From positions 2,424,677-2,475,821 of the forward strand of contig BFEA01000114.1 of assembly GCA_003427395.1 (NCBI GenBank): 51,145 bases of DNA, in the 5' to 3' direction. The stretch is from Chara braunii. Taxonomy: Eukaryota; Streptophyta; Charophyceae; Charales; Characeae. The translations under genes and the position numbers were made by a program. Position 1 is the stretch's first letter. Every line of letters starts with the position of its first letter. Shown here in pieces: positions 1 through 11,900 of this stretch. Below the pieces are notes generated by a model, which was not told where the DNA came from, searched no databases, and worked only from the letters and a program-made list of their open reading frames with translations.

Positions 1-1344
1 CCCCCCTTTCAAAAACGAAGGCCGAAACGGAAAAAAAAAAAACGTCCACCCCCCCAAAAAAAAGGCCGGGCGACGCCCGCCAAGGCCAAACAACGACCTA
101 TGCAACCTGCCCTTGGTCACCCGCGCTCCAACCTCTGAGCCGACCGTTTTGGTTACCGGTCTATGCCCTGCCCCCGACCGTGCACCTTGTAGACTCCCCA
201 TAAACCCCGTTAGGACTCGTCGACACTTCCATAAAAAGGACGCCCCACTACATGACAAAGTGCAACGGGGTAAGACTCAGCCTTTGGCTACGAACAAAAG
301 ATAAAAAATATGATCGTGTATCTACGCATGTACTGGACTAAGATTCATTCTCATTTTGCACATTTGGTGAGTAGTGCAACCAGGCTCTTAGCTTCTGATC
401 CGACAGTGGGTAAACTGGAGAATTTTGTTCAGAAATGCGGATCCCACAACTTTTGGATGTAGGAGGGCGCGACACTTTGTTAGGGGTACGTTTTCCGTTC
501 TTGTGTACGTGGCGCGAAATCCGTGATGGACGGCCCAATAGTGCTACACAAAATGGAAAGTTGACCCCTACCCCTACCGAAAAAGCTGCCGTGAAAATGA
601 GTCGGCCTTTTCGACGTCCGCCCTTGGTGAAAATGGGCCAGGTTCCACTCTCTCCTGGTCGTTGGCAGATGCCGTGTCACCCACTTGGGGAGGCCAGGCC
701 ATACGGTGGTCCACAGGAATGTTCGTCATTGTGGAAGGCCAAAAAATCCCGCCGCAGTCCTTGGGAAAGACCCGCGAATGGTGTTCATGTGGGGTCCGAG
801 TTTGCTTTTCCGCCCCGTCCGATCCGTTGCCTTTTTTTTAGGGACTTTCGTTTTGTTTTTTTTTTGTGTATTGTGGGATCAGCGCCTTAGTTGCACAAAG
901 TCCATTCCGACGGGCGGGACCCAAGGTGGCCACAGATGGCTGCACAATCTGGCGGTGGAAACGTTGTGGTCCTTCCTTTTTTTTTTTCCTTTTCTTTTTA
1001 AAAAGAAAAATGGAAAAAATGGAAAAACTGACAGACAGTCTTCCCATTTCCTTGGAAGTTTTCTGGGGTTCGGGACCATGTCCCACTTGCCTCCTTTATT
1101 TAGGTCCTCCTTGGGTTTTCAACCCCGAGTCACATCGCGCGACGCTGGAGATTCAAGTTGTTCTGAAAACAGCGCGATCGATCTTACATATGCGGTTGTG
1201 CCCTTCCAATATTGCGTTGTTTCATATTTTAAAAACACGGAAGATTAGCATCTCTCGATTAGAAAGCCCCTTCACGTTGAGTTGGTTGTCTCCTTTTTTC
1301 TTCTCAGCTAGCTCAACGCAACCATTCGGTTTTCTCCTCACCAA
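1..1344. other. Unassigned sequence with homopolymer runs
   Basis: I see no gene here. The stretch contains short A, C and T runs (A/C-rich at 30-62, T-rich around 977-1000). The open frames on both strands have biased, homopolymer-driven compositions (runs of Phe or Lys) and show no recognisable domain. It may be old repeat DNA or the far 3' flank of the minus-strand LINE that follows. Confidence 0.4.
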
Positions 1345-1367
1345 TTTTTTTTTTTTTTTTTTTTTTT
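1345..1367 (-). repeat. 23-nt poly(T), possible LINE poly(A) tail
   Basis: There are 23 consecutive T residues. Read on the minus strand this is a poly(A) tract lying about 470 nt beyond the C-terminal coding part of the minus-strand LINE, so it could be the tail of that element. The flanks are CCAATTT on the left and AAATTGG on the right, a small inverted repeat. No target-site duplication was established. Confidence 0.4.
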
Positions 1368-1833
1368 GAGAAATTGGCACTTTAGATTTCAAAGAAGAGT
1401 GGACGAGGTCGGGGACCTCACAATTCGACCCGGTGTAACCAAGTAGTAACCTGCTAGAAACCAGGTCCAACATCCCACGACCACTCAACCTGACTTAAGA
1501 AAATTAACTCCTCAAAAACTGACCTTGAAACACAATAAAAAAAAGGTGGTTGAAGCTAAAACAATAGTGCCTCTTCCTTCCATCAACCAATAAACTTCTA
1601 TGATTCAACTTGAGGTACAAACTAGATTCAGTGATCCCAACAACTGAACCAAACCAGCCATTAACCTGTTTAAACCAAGCGCTGCCTACTAAGCCACCGA
1701 CGACTAAATAAACTTATTTAATCGTGAGTGTCTACCAACCATGAACAAAGAAAAAATTGACCTTCAGCATTAACTATTGCTAATCTATCCTTATATGCCC
1801 AGGTCTTTTGAAATCCTTCATCATTAACTGTTG

Positions 1834-2264
1834 CTACCAATCAGTCTGCACCATCCTTCTCATTCCTTGTTTGATCATCTTTTGTTGTTGAATTTTGGGC
1901 ATATCTTCCCCTCTGAAGACCGTTGCGTTCCTTGCAGTCCAAATAACTTTCATTTTCACCCCTCTGTAGCAAAGGGCCACGTAGCCCCAGTCAACAGAGT
2001 ATGGCAGATTTGCGGGTAGCAGTCGAGTAAGCATCCAGTGATCCGCCCACTCAAAAGACTATGTTACTATTATATCCCAATGTCCCTTCCACCACACCAT
2101 AAGTTCGTCCACCAATGGACAACTGAGCCAGAGGTGGGTCGCATTTCTCCATCCCCAGTTACACCGCAGGCATTGGGTGAAAACTTCCCTCTACCTGATA
2201 ACCATATTGTTGTTGCTGTTACCATTAAGGACTGCAAAAACGTAGCTGGCCTGCTTCTGGACAA
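1834..2264 (-). pseudogene. LINE C-terminal zinc-binding region, decayed
   Basis: On the minus strand the segment ending near 1,834 reads WGYVALCYRGVKMKVIWTAR followed by NATVFRGE. This matches the tail that follows the zf-RVT region in plant LINE proteins. Upstream (2,264-2,070) the translation contains CGVTGDGEMRPTSGSVVHWW, compatible with the Cys/His region of that domain (the usual H-x-W context is altered). The two pieces are in different frames, so the region is a pseudogene. The assignment rests on motif pattern and on its position downstream of the RT. Confidence 0.6.
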
Positions 2265-2710
2265 GAAATTTCATTAACGCCTGCCACAACTTACGTAGGC
2301 CTTGATCCGTGTACCCAGCGACTTGATGAGCCACCGCCCGTCTCAGAGTCAGAGTCAAGGTGTTTTTCTTCAGCTTATCCTGTTACAGTTGAACTCCTAC
2401 TTTGGGGCGGTATTGATATAGGGGGATATGTTTGCCCTGTTTCGCCGGAGTATCCCAACCCAGCAGTAGGGGTTCCACTCTGAAAGTTTTGGCCTCGCTA
2501 AGAAATATTGCCGTTTGTTTGCCTTGTCTGGTTGCTTGACTGTGAACTCGAACTTCCACCATGTCTCTTGTACTAAAGATCTTCCACCAAGATTAGATGG
2601 TCAGGGCCACGTCCCTGCATAGGTCGTTTCCAGCTCTAGGCCCTTAGGCCCGAAACCAAATCCAGACCCATAATCTGGAAGATTTGGATGGGGTCGTCTT
2701 TGTTCCTCAG

Positions 2711-4735
2711 TCAAGTCCCTACTGCGTGTTCCATGTCGGGTTGCAGTGCTCTGATCCATGAATCTGGAATGGCGACCTGCAGCTCTGCATAGTTGGCGGC
2801 TACATTACGAAGCTTGAGAAGCAGCCTCCTGATTTGAGCGATGTCCTTGAATATGGAATGTTCACTGTCCCAGATGTCCCTAAGTTGCATCACTCCTTTC
2901 TTGATCCAACTCAAGTCAAAATTGTCCGTTCCTCCTGAAGTCGAAACGTGACTGCCATCCTGGTGAATAATGAGCGGATTTTCAAAGAGCACTTGATTCA
3001 AGATCTCTTCTTTTGTCACCGGAGAGGCGCTCTTCGAAGGTATGAGTTTGTTCCAAGCTCCTATGATATTCTGTCAGGTCTTGGATTGAACTCGGCGGTT
3101 TGTGAAGGAGGGTAACAGCGGGCACAACCACACTTTGGAATGGTCCTGCAGATCCCACTAAGTCCCCAAAACGTATTCTGCCAATACCCTCCAAATTTTG
3201 TCCCCAGGTTCAGTCATTGCTTTGATGGGCCATTTAACCAAGAGGGCTATGTTTTGTTGAAGGGGGTCCATGATACCTAGTCCCCCTTCCTTCCTCAGGC
3301 TGGGTGTTGCCACTGCTTCGCATGCAACTTTAGACATGAAGCGTTGGTCCTCCATTGCTTCAGGCTTCCACACACATCTGGCCTTATCCGCCTATCTCCG
3401 AGAGCATGGATAGTTAGCGGGAACCAGAGAAGCGAAAGGCAGTCGTGGAGAGGACAAAAACTCTCCCAAATAAGGAAAGGTGGGTGCGCCGTTCCCATCC
3501 AGCAATCCGTGCTACCACCTTGTCCATCAGCAAATTGTCCTGCACTTTAGCACAGTCTGAAAAGAAAACTTGCAAACCCAAAAATTTGTCAGAGGAGTTT
3601 GTCGGGATCTGACGAAGCCCCCATTTTACACATATCTCGAAGGGGGGGTGGAGGAAAAACACCGACTTATCCCAGTTTATTGAGGCTTCTGACAGTGAGC
3701 AATAATCATCTAAAACCTTACGAAGTTCTATTTAAAATTACTAGGGAATTTTCACAGGCGACTGTTAGGTCGTCTGCTATGGCCCCTCCCTTCCGATGAA
3801 AGGTGGGGGTCACACTGAGGCCTTTAATATGGGTGTTTGACCTAATGTTTGCTAACAAAATTTCTAGTTGAATGACAAAAATGAGGGGGGCTAACGGACA
3901 CCCTTGCCTCAGGGAGCGAGACAATATGAATTCTTCTTACTGAAGCCCGTTTACTAGGACTGTAGCCGTCGCCTTGGAATACATAGCTTTAACCCAATTT
4001 CAGAAACATTCTCAAAATCCCATGTGGACTGAAGTTGTGTTCACAAAAACCCAACTACTTTATCGTAGGCTTTTTCTATATCCAACATGAGAATAACTAC
4101 CTCTTTTTTTTCTTTTTCGATTATTTTGAGTGCTTGTACTGTTGAGAGGATGTTATCAAAGATCGTATGCCCTTTGACAAAATCCCCTTGCTCGCCCCCC
4201 ACTACCTCCGGGAGAACATCGGCCAGTCTGAGCGCAAGGATCTTTGCTAACAGTTTGTATGAAACATTCAAAACAGATATGGGACGCCGGTTACGTATTT
4301 CCTGCTTGTCCCCTTTTTTATACAACAGGGATATCATGCCTTTTACCATTCCTTTTGGTAGCGTGCCCGTCGTGAGGGTCTCATTGTAAATGTCACAAAA
4401 GAACTGAGCAAAGGAGTTCCAAGCCACTAGAAAAAACTCTACGGGGAGGCCGTCAGGGTCAGGGCATTTGCCCTTTGCCATTTGTCTTGCAGCCCGTGTG
4501 ACTTATTCTACTGTGATGGGCTTATCAAGAACTTGGCTCTGGGAATGGGAGAGTTGTCTAGTATTGCAATCCAAAAAATGGTAGGTGTTTGCCAGGTTGG
4601 TGTCAAAGGAATCATATGACCTTTTAGTGAAGACGATATCTCTTAAATATTCCGTTGCATAGATGCATAGGTCGGCCGTACTCGTGGCCAGGGGGGCATA
4701 CAAGGCAAAGGGGTGGGTAAGTTCTATCATGAGGG
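2711..4735 (-). pseudogene. LINE reverse transcriptase, decayed
   Basis: This is a remnant of a reverse transcriptase that would have copied the element's RNA by target-primed reverse transcription. Visible motifs on the minus strand are GKCPDPDGLPVEFF (about 4,470-4,430), MISLLYKKGDKQEIRNRRPI, FVKGHTIFDNIL, MLDIEKAYDKV (motif A, near 4,060), SRSLRQGCPLAPLIFVIQ (motif B, near 3,900) and GGAIADDLTVA (motif C, near 3,780). The thumb motifs LSLFGRVFVL and GGLGIMDPLQQNIALLVKW follow. Motif C reads IADD where F/YADD is usual. A stop lies at about 4,502 before MAKGKCPD, and further frame changes occur near 4,040, 3,700 and 3,400. Upstream of 4,502 the frame continues with TNLANTYHFLDCNTRQLS, which is plausible RT N-flank. 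Confidence 0.8.
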
Positions 4736-4773
4736 GCGTTTTTTTTTTCTTCGTGTTTTCATTTTTATTGTTA

Positions 4774-4848
4774 TCAGACCATATCAGCATACCGTACGGA
4801 GTGTCGTCATTATGATCGTTGTCAGACCATACCAGCATACCGTACGGA
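4774..4848. repeat. 48-bp tandem duplication
   Basis: The phrase TCAGACCATAYCAGCATACC followed by GTACGGA occurs at 4,774 and again at 4,822, a period of 48 bp with one substitution in the shared block. It sits at the point where LINE-1 coding similarity ends, so it may be target DNA or a small rearrangement at the 5' junction. Confidence 0.75.
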
Positions 4849-5227
4849 ACAACGGCTACCCAGCTTGAACCCACAAGACTGAAGGGCCTCGTTATACCCT
4901 CCTTGGAAAATCCTTAGGAATTAGGATGAAGTCCTTGGAAAAAAAATCGGTTTTTGACGTTGTTTTTACACCGCGTCCTAATTCAATGGGTCCCAAAGAA
5001 AACCCTTGGAGGTCCCTGGCGACCAATGTCATAAGCATACACACGGTCACGGGGGTGAATGTTTATCAATGTGCTGGGATGTCCGTGCGTCGTCGGCGTG
5101 GCCCAGTTGCGGTGACACTGAGGCCTGACGCAGGCTACTGGGGTGAGTAAAAAAAAATAGCACGAACATCCCGGTTCAAATTTTGAAATTTGAAACCTTT
5201 GTTGGGACACATCCTCACCGGAGGCGT
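4849..5227. other. Unassigned spacer
   Basis: This lies between the 5' end of LINE-1 and the left end of the inverted-arm element. No gene was recognised. It contains a short palindromic stretch CAAATTTTGAAATTTG near 5,178. Confidence 0.4.
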
Positions 5228-7690
5228 TGTCGAGCACATCGATTCAGCACCGCACAAAATGGTCCGGGACCCTCCCGGCTGCGTCACGCATGAGTCGATC
5301 CGATCCTCGTCGCGAATACACATGGAGCTTCCGCAAGCCGCTCTGACCGAGTGCGTTAGCCATACCTCTCTCGAGCCCCTACGACAGGATAGGGCCTCCA
5401 CGAGATACGACTTACTTCCACCCTGCGGGAGTTGTCACCTCCCTTAGTCACGGTGAGCGTATCCCCGTCGAGCTACCAGTCCACAGTACGAAAGCTAATC
5501 AGTTGCAATCGCAGAGGTGGACCAGCCGATGGCGTTTCTCGTTCACTGTAGGATAGGGGGTACACGTGGTTTTACGCCTCTATCGGATCCGCACGTGAAT
5601 CAACGCCTTGGGAGGCTGAGATCCCAAGCGCGACCCGTCGTCGGTCGACTAGGACGTATCCCACTCACCACGTGTACATCACTCTAAGAACATAAAAATA
5701 AAACACACACACACATACACAAAACGACACAAAACAAACGATGCGACAACACTCCTAGTCCCTTCAGTAGTCATCCCATAACTCTCCGACGAGGAAATTG
5801 GGTAGGCGACGCGAGCGAGACTTAGTATAAAACCGCAGGGACGTGGGGCTAACTTATATCGACTGGCAATGCAAGCATATGCAAGCAGTCGCAATGATCG
5901 CGTACTACGTAGTATCTATACTCATGCGGTCCCCGTTAATCTCGAGGGTCACGTTCGACACTCAAGTGTCGGTTGACACACACCTTGAGGGATTGATCTC
6001 TCGATGCTGGACAACCGCCAAGTGCGGTTGAGAACCACACGCTCTTCTGAACCTTACGGAGAGTGGGTGGTACACAGGTTCATACCTGTGGTGACAATCG
6101 TCTTTTATCGCCCTAGAGACTAACTCCATAATCCAGAGCCTGGAGAAAAATCAAGGGGTTTGACTTTGACGGTTGTCACAGACCACAACGTCCAACTATA
6201 AAAACTCTAAAAAGCAAAGGATAACAAAGGATCTTTTTTTTCTCTCAAAAACATAATCTGTTTAACTTTTACGCGCGGTCACAGTAGATCGCGTGAAACA
6301 CTCAAGATATACGTATTCACATATATAGAGAGAGTTATAAATATGTGACGATCACCTCTCACAATCACAATGAGACTCCTCTCAGCCATATATATGTATG
6401 TGATCGCAGACAGTCAAATCCAAAGTCCGAACCACCAAACATACCTACAATCACATCAAAGATTCAACCAAAAGTTCATGCACTACACCGTCTACACGGG
6501 GTCAACTTCAACCATTCTCTGCACTCATACCCCTCGCTTTAGCCATGCAAGCCTCACTCTTGTACAACTCCTCAAAATAAAATGCTCAGTATTTTTCTTA
6601 AATGGTCATTCAAATAAAGTTCGAACGAAAACACAACGAAACATTTCAAACCACAGGGCTAAAGCCTTTAGGTTGAGTGGTAAGAGTGCATTGGAGTTGA
6701 GTCGTAAACCGTCAAATCGACAACCGATCTGCTATCAATGATAACAGAAGATGATTCTCGTGGGATCAAGCTGAGTCTATTTCAGATCCTGAATCAAATA
6801 ATCAAGAGGACTTGTAACACAAGACATACCTATACCCAAGCTAAAATCATAAGTGTATGGGGAATAAAGCTCCATAGCACATTCTCACTCAATGTCCTCT
6901 TACAAGCTAAGCCTAGGCCTACCTCTAAGTCAGTACCCAATGCTAGGCAGACCTATGGCAATATTTTCCCTATCCAGGGTGGATTGCCAGAATCACCACC
7001 TGTCAAAATATAATATAACTCCTTTAAACTGAGAAAATTTCGACAGTGCTTCCCGTAGGAAAAGTGTCTTCTCATGATTTATACTAACTCAATTATGAAA
7101 ACAAAACAATCTCTAATTCTGGAAAGTCAAATTTTGTCTAACTCCCTAAACTACTAGTAAAAATTGAGGCAACACTCCCTTCATAAAAGAAGACTTTCCA
7201 TAATTTTACTAAGTCATATGCGAACTTAAAGCAAAACTCGAGTTCAACTAAGACAAAATTTAACTAACTCCTTAGATATGTAAAAAGTTGGGCAGCACCC
7301 CCTTTAGAAAAAGTTGTTTCCCATATTCATACAAAATTAAGTTCAGAACCTAAAATAACTTTGACTTCCAAAAACCCAATTTTGTCCAACTCCTTCAATT
7401 AGTAAAAAATTGGGCAACACTCCTTATAGAAAAAGAGACTTTTCAAATTTTTATTAAGCCATTTATAAAGTTAGACAAACTGAACTTTGAAAAGACAAAA
7501 CCTATCTAACTCCTTGGTTTTGTAGACATTTCGGCAGCGCTTCCCATAGAGAAAGTGACTTACAAAGATTTATACAAGACCAAGCATAACAAATGATCCT
7601 ATTAAATACAAAAATTGACCTAAGTAAAATAAACTTAGCTCAGAAAATACAGAAATTGAACTAACTCCTATCGCTCTAGCACATTGTCGG
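5228..7690 (+). repeat. Left arm of the inverted pair
   Basis: The outer about 1 kb (5,228-6,200) is GC-rich and starts TGTCGAGCACATCG. The inner part is AT-rich, with the block CATACCTACAATCACATCA near 6,438, TTTAGCCATGCAAGCC near 6,538 and TGATAACAG near 6,738, ending in a tandem array. Each block recurs in reverse orientation in the right arm. A tRNA-like A-box phrase (GGTTGAGTGGTAAGAG, about 6,672) is present but does not fold as a clear tRNA. I regard no open frame in it as coding. Confidence 0.7.
7010..7680 (+). repeat. Tandem repeat, five units of 120-124 bp
   Basis: Each unit contains a core like TTTCGGCAGCGCTTCCCATA, then AGAAAAAGTGACTT, an AT-rich stretch and AACTCCTT before the next core. 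Cores sit at about 7,041, 7,166, 7,289, 7,411 and 7,531. The units are well diverged. At least two units of the same core occur in the right arm, inverted, near 13,975 and 14,058 (CTTTTCCTACGGGAAGCRCT). Confidence 0.8.
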
Positions 7691-8792
7691 CCCGAATACC
7701 CTTACAAGGGTATTTGGGCACATATTTGTAGTTCACAGGGGGAGCACGCCTGACGATATCTGAGGGCGCGTCCCGTTTTGCATTGATTAGAGAGTGTGTG
7801 AGCGTGCACTTCGCGGGCACGCGTTAGCCTGACTGAGTCTGGGTCGAGGAAGACCATGAGACGCCGGTAGGACANGTCAGAGTTAAGCTAGATGTTCTGA
7901 GGCGGTCGCAGACTCACACGCACGGTCGGAATGTCGGACGGCGTAAAGATTGACCAGGTAAGGCGGTGACTGAGAGGAAAGCATTGTCTGACTCACTGGG
8001 GACCGACGGTTCTGGGTCGCACCACGTGAAATGTCGCAGGTACTAGGTTGATCATGCGCCGCCAGCAATAGAAGTCATGGCAGGTTTAAGCTAGGACGGC
8101 GTAAGCTGGGGCGTTTTCGACCCAAAGGTGGTAGAACGGGCAAGTTCTCGGTGAATATGAGGGAATAGGAGAGCCCGACCATAGCCGCAGCGTGATGCGG
8201 CAACGCGCACGGCAAGCCTAGCGAGGCCGTGCCCCCAAAGAAATATGTGGGTGCCTGCGGGCCCTTGGACGCAAGCGGTAAGTTAGAGGGACGGCCTGAG
8301 ATACTGTTTGCAGGCCTGGGCAGGCTGCCCTTGCTCTTTATCAGTAGGGCTGCACTTGCTGCAACCAGGCTGGGGTTTAGCCCTATAGGTTACGTCATTG
8401 AGTAACCACCAGGCGAATCCTGGGATCGAGACCCGAGCGGAGCAGCGGAGCGACAGAGGAGCACTTTGGAGTGGATCGAGGGGTTGAGGGTCCCTCAAGG
8501 CTATCCCCCTTGGTTTTGCTAAAGGGGCGCAGCCGCGGGCCCGTGAGAAAGGGTCAAGTGTCGACGGTCCTTTCCCTCATTCGTTTTTCGTTATTAATTT
8601 TAATCTCCGAGGTTTCTTTATTTATTTTTTTTATGTTTTTTCTTTTTTTATTTTTTTTTATTTTTTTTTATTTTTCCTAATGTGTCTCCATCTGGAACGA
8701 GACCCGGTATTGGTGCCGGAACCGGCAGTGAGACTTAGCTGCCTAGTTCTGTGGATACACCACGAACTGCCGGGGCACTGCTATCGGGGACA
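7691..8792. other. Element interior, unassigned, ends in T-rich tract
   Basis: No gene was recognised. It starts with a small hairpin (ATACCCTTACAAGGGTAT near 7,698) and continues GC-rich. It then has a T-rich tract at 8,590-8,680 made of repeated (A)TTTTTTTT blocks. Just before the U6-like segment is a hairpin AGTTC-T-GTGG / CCAC-GAACT (about 8,745-8,768). Confidence 0.4.
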
Positions 8793-8870
8793 GTCCTTCG
8801 GGACATCCATTAAAATTGGAATGATACAGAGAAGATGAGCATGGTCCCTACGTATGGGATGACCCGCAGC
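8793..8870 (+). ncRNA. U6 snRNA-like fragment, 5' three-quarters
   Basis: U6 snRNA is the catalytic-core RNA of the spliceosome. This segment aligns with plant-type U6 from its first bases: GTCCTTCGGGACATCC (5' stem-loop), then TAAAATTGGAATGATACAGA, GAAGATGAGCATGG and GGATGACCCGC. The invariant ACAGAGA box and the AGC triad are intact. The internal stem-loop reads TCCCTACGTATGGGA and still pairs. The 3' tail (AATCGAGAAATGG and a T-run) is absent, replaced by CGTGGGCGAGCGG. I see no TATA or plant upstream element at the usual spacing. It is most likely a truncated U6 pseudogene or part of a chimaeric repeat. The U6 identity is firm by motif; activity is doubtful. Confidence 0.8.
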
Positions 8871-8894
8871 CGTGGGCGAGCGGAGTCGAGTGGA

Positions 8895-8940
8895 GCAGCC
8901 CGGGCTATAAAGCCTCTTAGCCCATAGAAGGCTGGGCTGC
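8895..8940 (+). other. Nested hairpin just after the U6-like fragment
   Basis: The outer arms GCAGCCC (8,895-8,901) and GGGCTGC (8,934-8,940) enclose the inner arms GGGCT (8,902-8,906) and AGCCC (8,919-8,923). A TATAAA string lies in the inner loop. It could be part of the same structured transcript as the U6-like segment or an unrelated palindrome. Confidence 0.5.
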
Positions 8941-11900
8941 TAATTCATACGGAGACCAGGCGTAGAGGCGCTGGGTGAGCAGTTGGGAAGCACTGGGGCG
9001 CTGTGCTGATCGGCAGGAGCAGAGAAGGGGGTGTACCCGGACGGGAAACAACGCCGGGTGCAGATGAAGGTGAAGGAGGAGATGGCGGGGCAAACAGGCA
9101 GGCTACACTGAACGGTCAAACTNAGTGTCGCAGCAGATACGGGAAGTGAGGGAGTGGCGAAGNGAAAAAAAAAANGGGGGAGAGGNATGAACGGGGACGA
9201 GGGGNTGTGCCGGGTGCAGGCNAACGAAGACGGAGATGNCNGGTNNAGAACTCNGGNGCANGTGGGAAGTAGNAGCGNNATCAATAGGGGGTGGATNCGA
9301 GAAAGGAGAGAGGTGACCNGGGGGTTTTGACCNCGGGCGAACACGAATCCAAGGTCAGATTTAGCAGGGAGTTAGTAGAAGTGAAGTTAGAAGAGAAAAA
9401 CAGCGCGCGAAGTTGGNGGTAGGGAGGAGGNCTCGANTGAGAAATCGAATAGATCGGTCGTTTCTCNACNGATTTTGGTGATTNAAGATGCNTTTCTGCA
9501 GTTTGGATGGCAGGCGAATCCGATGGTGAAGTCGGATNTTGAAGATAGTGGGTGNTTTTNTTGCTATAGGGGGTAGCTGCTGCGTGCGAGGTGTATCTTN
9601 CCGTTTCTNTGGGGCAGGTTCATTCTCACTTTTGCATGAAGAGGCTGGCTGTAGGTTCGTGTCATCNTTGTTGATTAGGTGCCTATCATCTCAGGCGTAG
9701 AGGCACTGTTTTNTTGTTTTTGTATCTNNTTGCTTGCTGCCCACCATCTCACCAGCGGGGGTCTTCTTCCTANCAACCGTGGCAGGTTGGTTCCTCGTGC
9801 TAGTCNTGGTCACCTCCCCCATGATAGAGGTTCTGCCATGAATGACTGCCTTCGCTACAGGACNTGACATTAAGGGTGTTTCTTTTCAGTCACAGCANTA
9901 CGGTGTTGCGCCCCCAGCCTTGGCATACTCACCTAGATGAGAGTTCGAAGGTAGGAACCTGGCCNGGATGTCGGACANGTACATTGGATATGAGAGAAGA
10001 GGCCGGGGACAGGGACGGAGGTGAAGGTAGCCCCCCGTATAATCAGCAGGGGATCCGTTCTTACCTACGCCAGTGTATCCTCCCACGTATCAGAGGAGGA
10101 TTCGCCTCCAACTTCCTACCTACACGTCNTTTTTTTTTCTTATTAGTCTTCGCCGTGTCTGAGCTCGTCCTCATGTCCATTGCAACCTTGCTGCCCATGC
10201 TCCTCTTCGAAANGACAACGTACTTAGTCATGTCCTGGCAGGAGGTTCACTCTCAGTGTTGCCTCTGAACACCAGAGGCTGTTGTCCCTTGANAAACTAC
10301 AGTGGTAGATTGCNTGCCGTAGCCGCCGGCTACANCGGTTGNCCGAACTTATGGCGCGTGATGGCAACCACGGGACTTTGATTGCGGGCGGTCGCCCATG
10401 TGGCTGGCCATGATCAGAAGGGCGTCGCTGCTGCAGCCAANAAATGAGCTGGTTGTGAGTGCACAGCGAGGTGTTGCTGTGCCGGCAAGGCANCTGCAGC
10501 TGTTCCTAGGGAAATCTGAGACTGACACTAATACGCAAGGCGGGCTATCACTGCTATAGTANGGGAGTTGTCGCTGAAGGAATTGCTGCTGAATTGATCA
10601 AATCCAAGATGGTTGGCGGACCNTCGAANTACCCCTGTTGAGTACCGGATTGCTGCCCCATGTTGTGGATCCTAAGCGGTGGGTTACTGATGTTGGAGTC
10701 CTGCGGTTTTTACAAACAAGTGGCATAGGTTGGTAACGGGGTAGTTATTCCTGCTGCTGAGAATCGACTGCCGCTTGTACTGCTGTTCGCGGTCACCATC
10801 TTAGCCACGCCACGAATCTGTTGGGGCCAGCTCGCTGCTGTTACTGAGCTCGCCAACGTTGACTTTGGGCTGCTCTTCCTGGGTCCCGGTGCAGGTTACT
10901 GTGACGTAGCTGGGAGTGGTGGCTGTTTGGGTAAGCCAGTGGCTATTAGCGGTGGGACTGGTGGAGTTGTCTGAGGACCAGAGCTGTTACGAGAGGGACG
11001 CAGATTTGCTGCAAGGCCATCATTACAGGTTGAGCACGATTGCTACAGCAGCGGCTAGTCAACGCTGCTGATGGAATAATTGTCGGGCCTGCTGCTGCCG
11101 CCGCTGTGCTACCCTGGGCATTACCGAGTCCTGAGAGCTCGCCACCGTAGGGTTTCGCAGCACAGCCGGCTATGTGCTAGTAACGCATAGGCTGTGGGTT
11201 CAGAGGAGTGGTGGTTCCCTTGCTTCTCATCAATAGCGGACGTTGTGGCCTGAGCGGCTGCTGAACAGCGGCTTGAGGCTGCTGTTGAGACCCGGGTCTT
11301 TTGATACTGAAGAATTGGCAGCGATCTACGGCTACACAGGCCGGGAGCTAGTATGGTGGTAAGCGTTGTTGCTGGGCAGAGCACAGGCTGGGCGCTGACA
11401 CTATGTTGAGCACTGCGTTAGGTGCTACTGTTGAAGTAGTGTTTGGGACCCACTGCGGGCCGCTGCTGCGCGCGTTGTATGCTGCTACTGCGGAGGCTGT
11501 ATCACTACTATCTTTCGGAGGCTGCAGCGGCGGATTGTGTATGGTTGAGCTTTACTTGGGAGCGGCAGTAATCCTGCGAGGGCCGTTACAGCTACCGCCC
11601 CTGCTACTACACCAGGTCGCCACAGCACACAGACGGTGTGTTGGTGTGCCTTTGAGGGGCTGCGGCGGTGCCACTTCGTTGTACACCTAATACTCTGTTG
11701 AACGTTCGTTGGCAGGCTTCGCTGTGCACCGTGCTGTGCGTTAACTACGCGCAGTTGTGGACTTAGAGGTGTGAACAGACCCCTCATAAGGCCATCGCAG
11801 TGACTTGGAGGGCGAACGGGGGGCCGGTACTCTGCGGTCGGGTCAAGGCTCGGCCACTTCCGCTGCGTTATTGGGCATCATTGCGGGGCCCTCAGGAGTG

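Larger units (their letters stand above)
1345..4735 (-). mobile_element. LINE-1: 5'-truncated, decayed non-LTR retrotransposon
   Basis: The minus strand encodes, in order, the reverse transcriptase fingers and palm (4,735-3,718), the thumb/connection (3,662-2,711) and a C-terminal zinc-binding-type region (2,264-1,834), possibly followed by a 3' UTR and a poly(A) tail at 1,345-1,367. No endonuclease domain is visible upstream. Coding similarity fades near 4,735, where a T-rich tract and a 48-bp tandem duplication follow, so the copy is 5'-truncated, as most LINE copies are. Several stops and frame changes show it is dead. The family resembles plant L1-type LINEs by motif order. The exact 3' end is inferred. 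Confidence 0.75.

Noticed and set aside
435-1369. Open frames of 151-187 codons in the first 1.4 kb
   Set aside because: Phe/Lys homopolymer content, overlapping frames on both strands, and no recognisable domain.
6660-6725. tRNA-like A-box and B-box phrases in the left arm (and a counterpart near 14,400)
   Set aside because: The D-arm-like phrase GGTTGAGTGGTAAGAG is suggestive, but I could not form acceptor, anticodon and T stems together; at most a degenerate SINE-like trace.
8410-8450. B-box-like GGGATCGAGACCC resembling the T-arm region of initiator tRNA
   Set aside because: No matching A box or cloverleaf upstream.
11403-11690. Ala/Leu/Gly-rich open frame in the element interior
   Set aside because: Driven by CTG/GCTG-rich sequence; the opposite strand is open too, with no motif or neighbour to support it.
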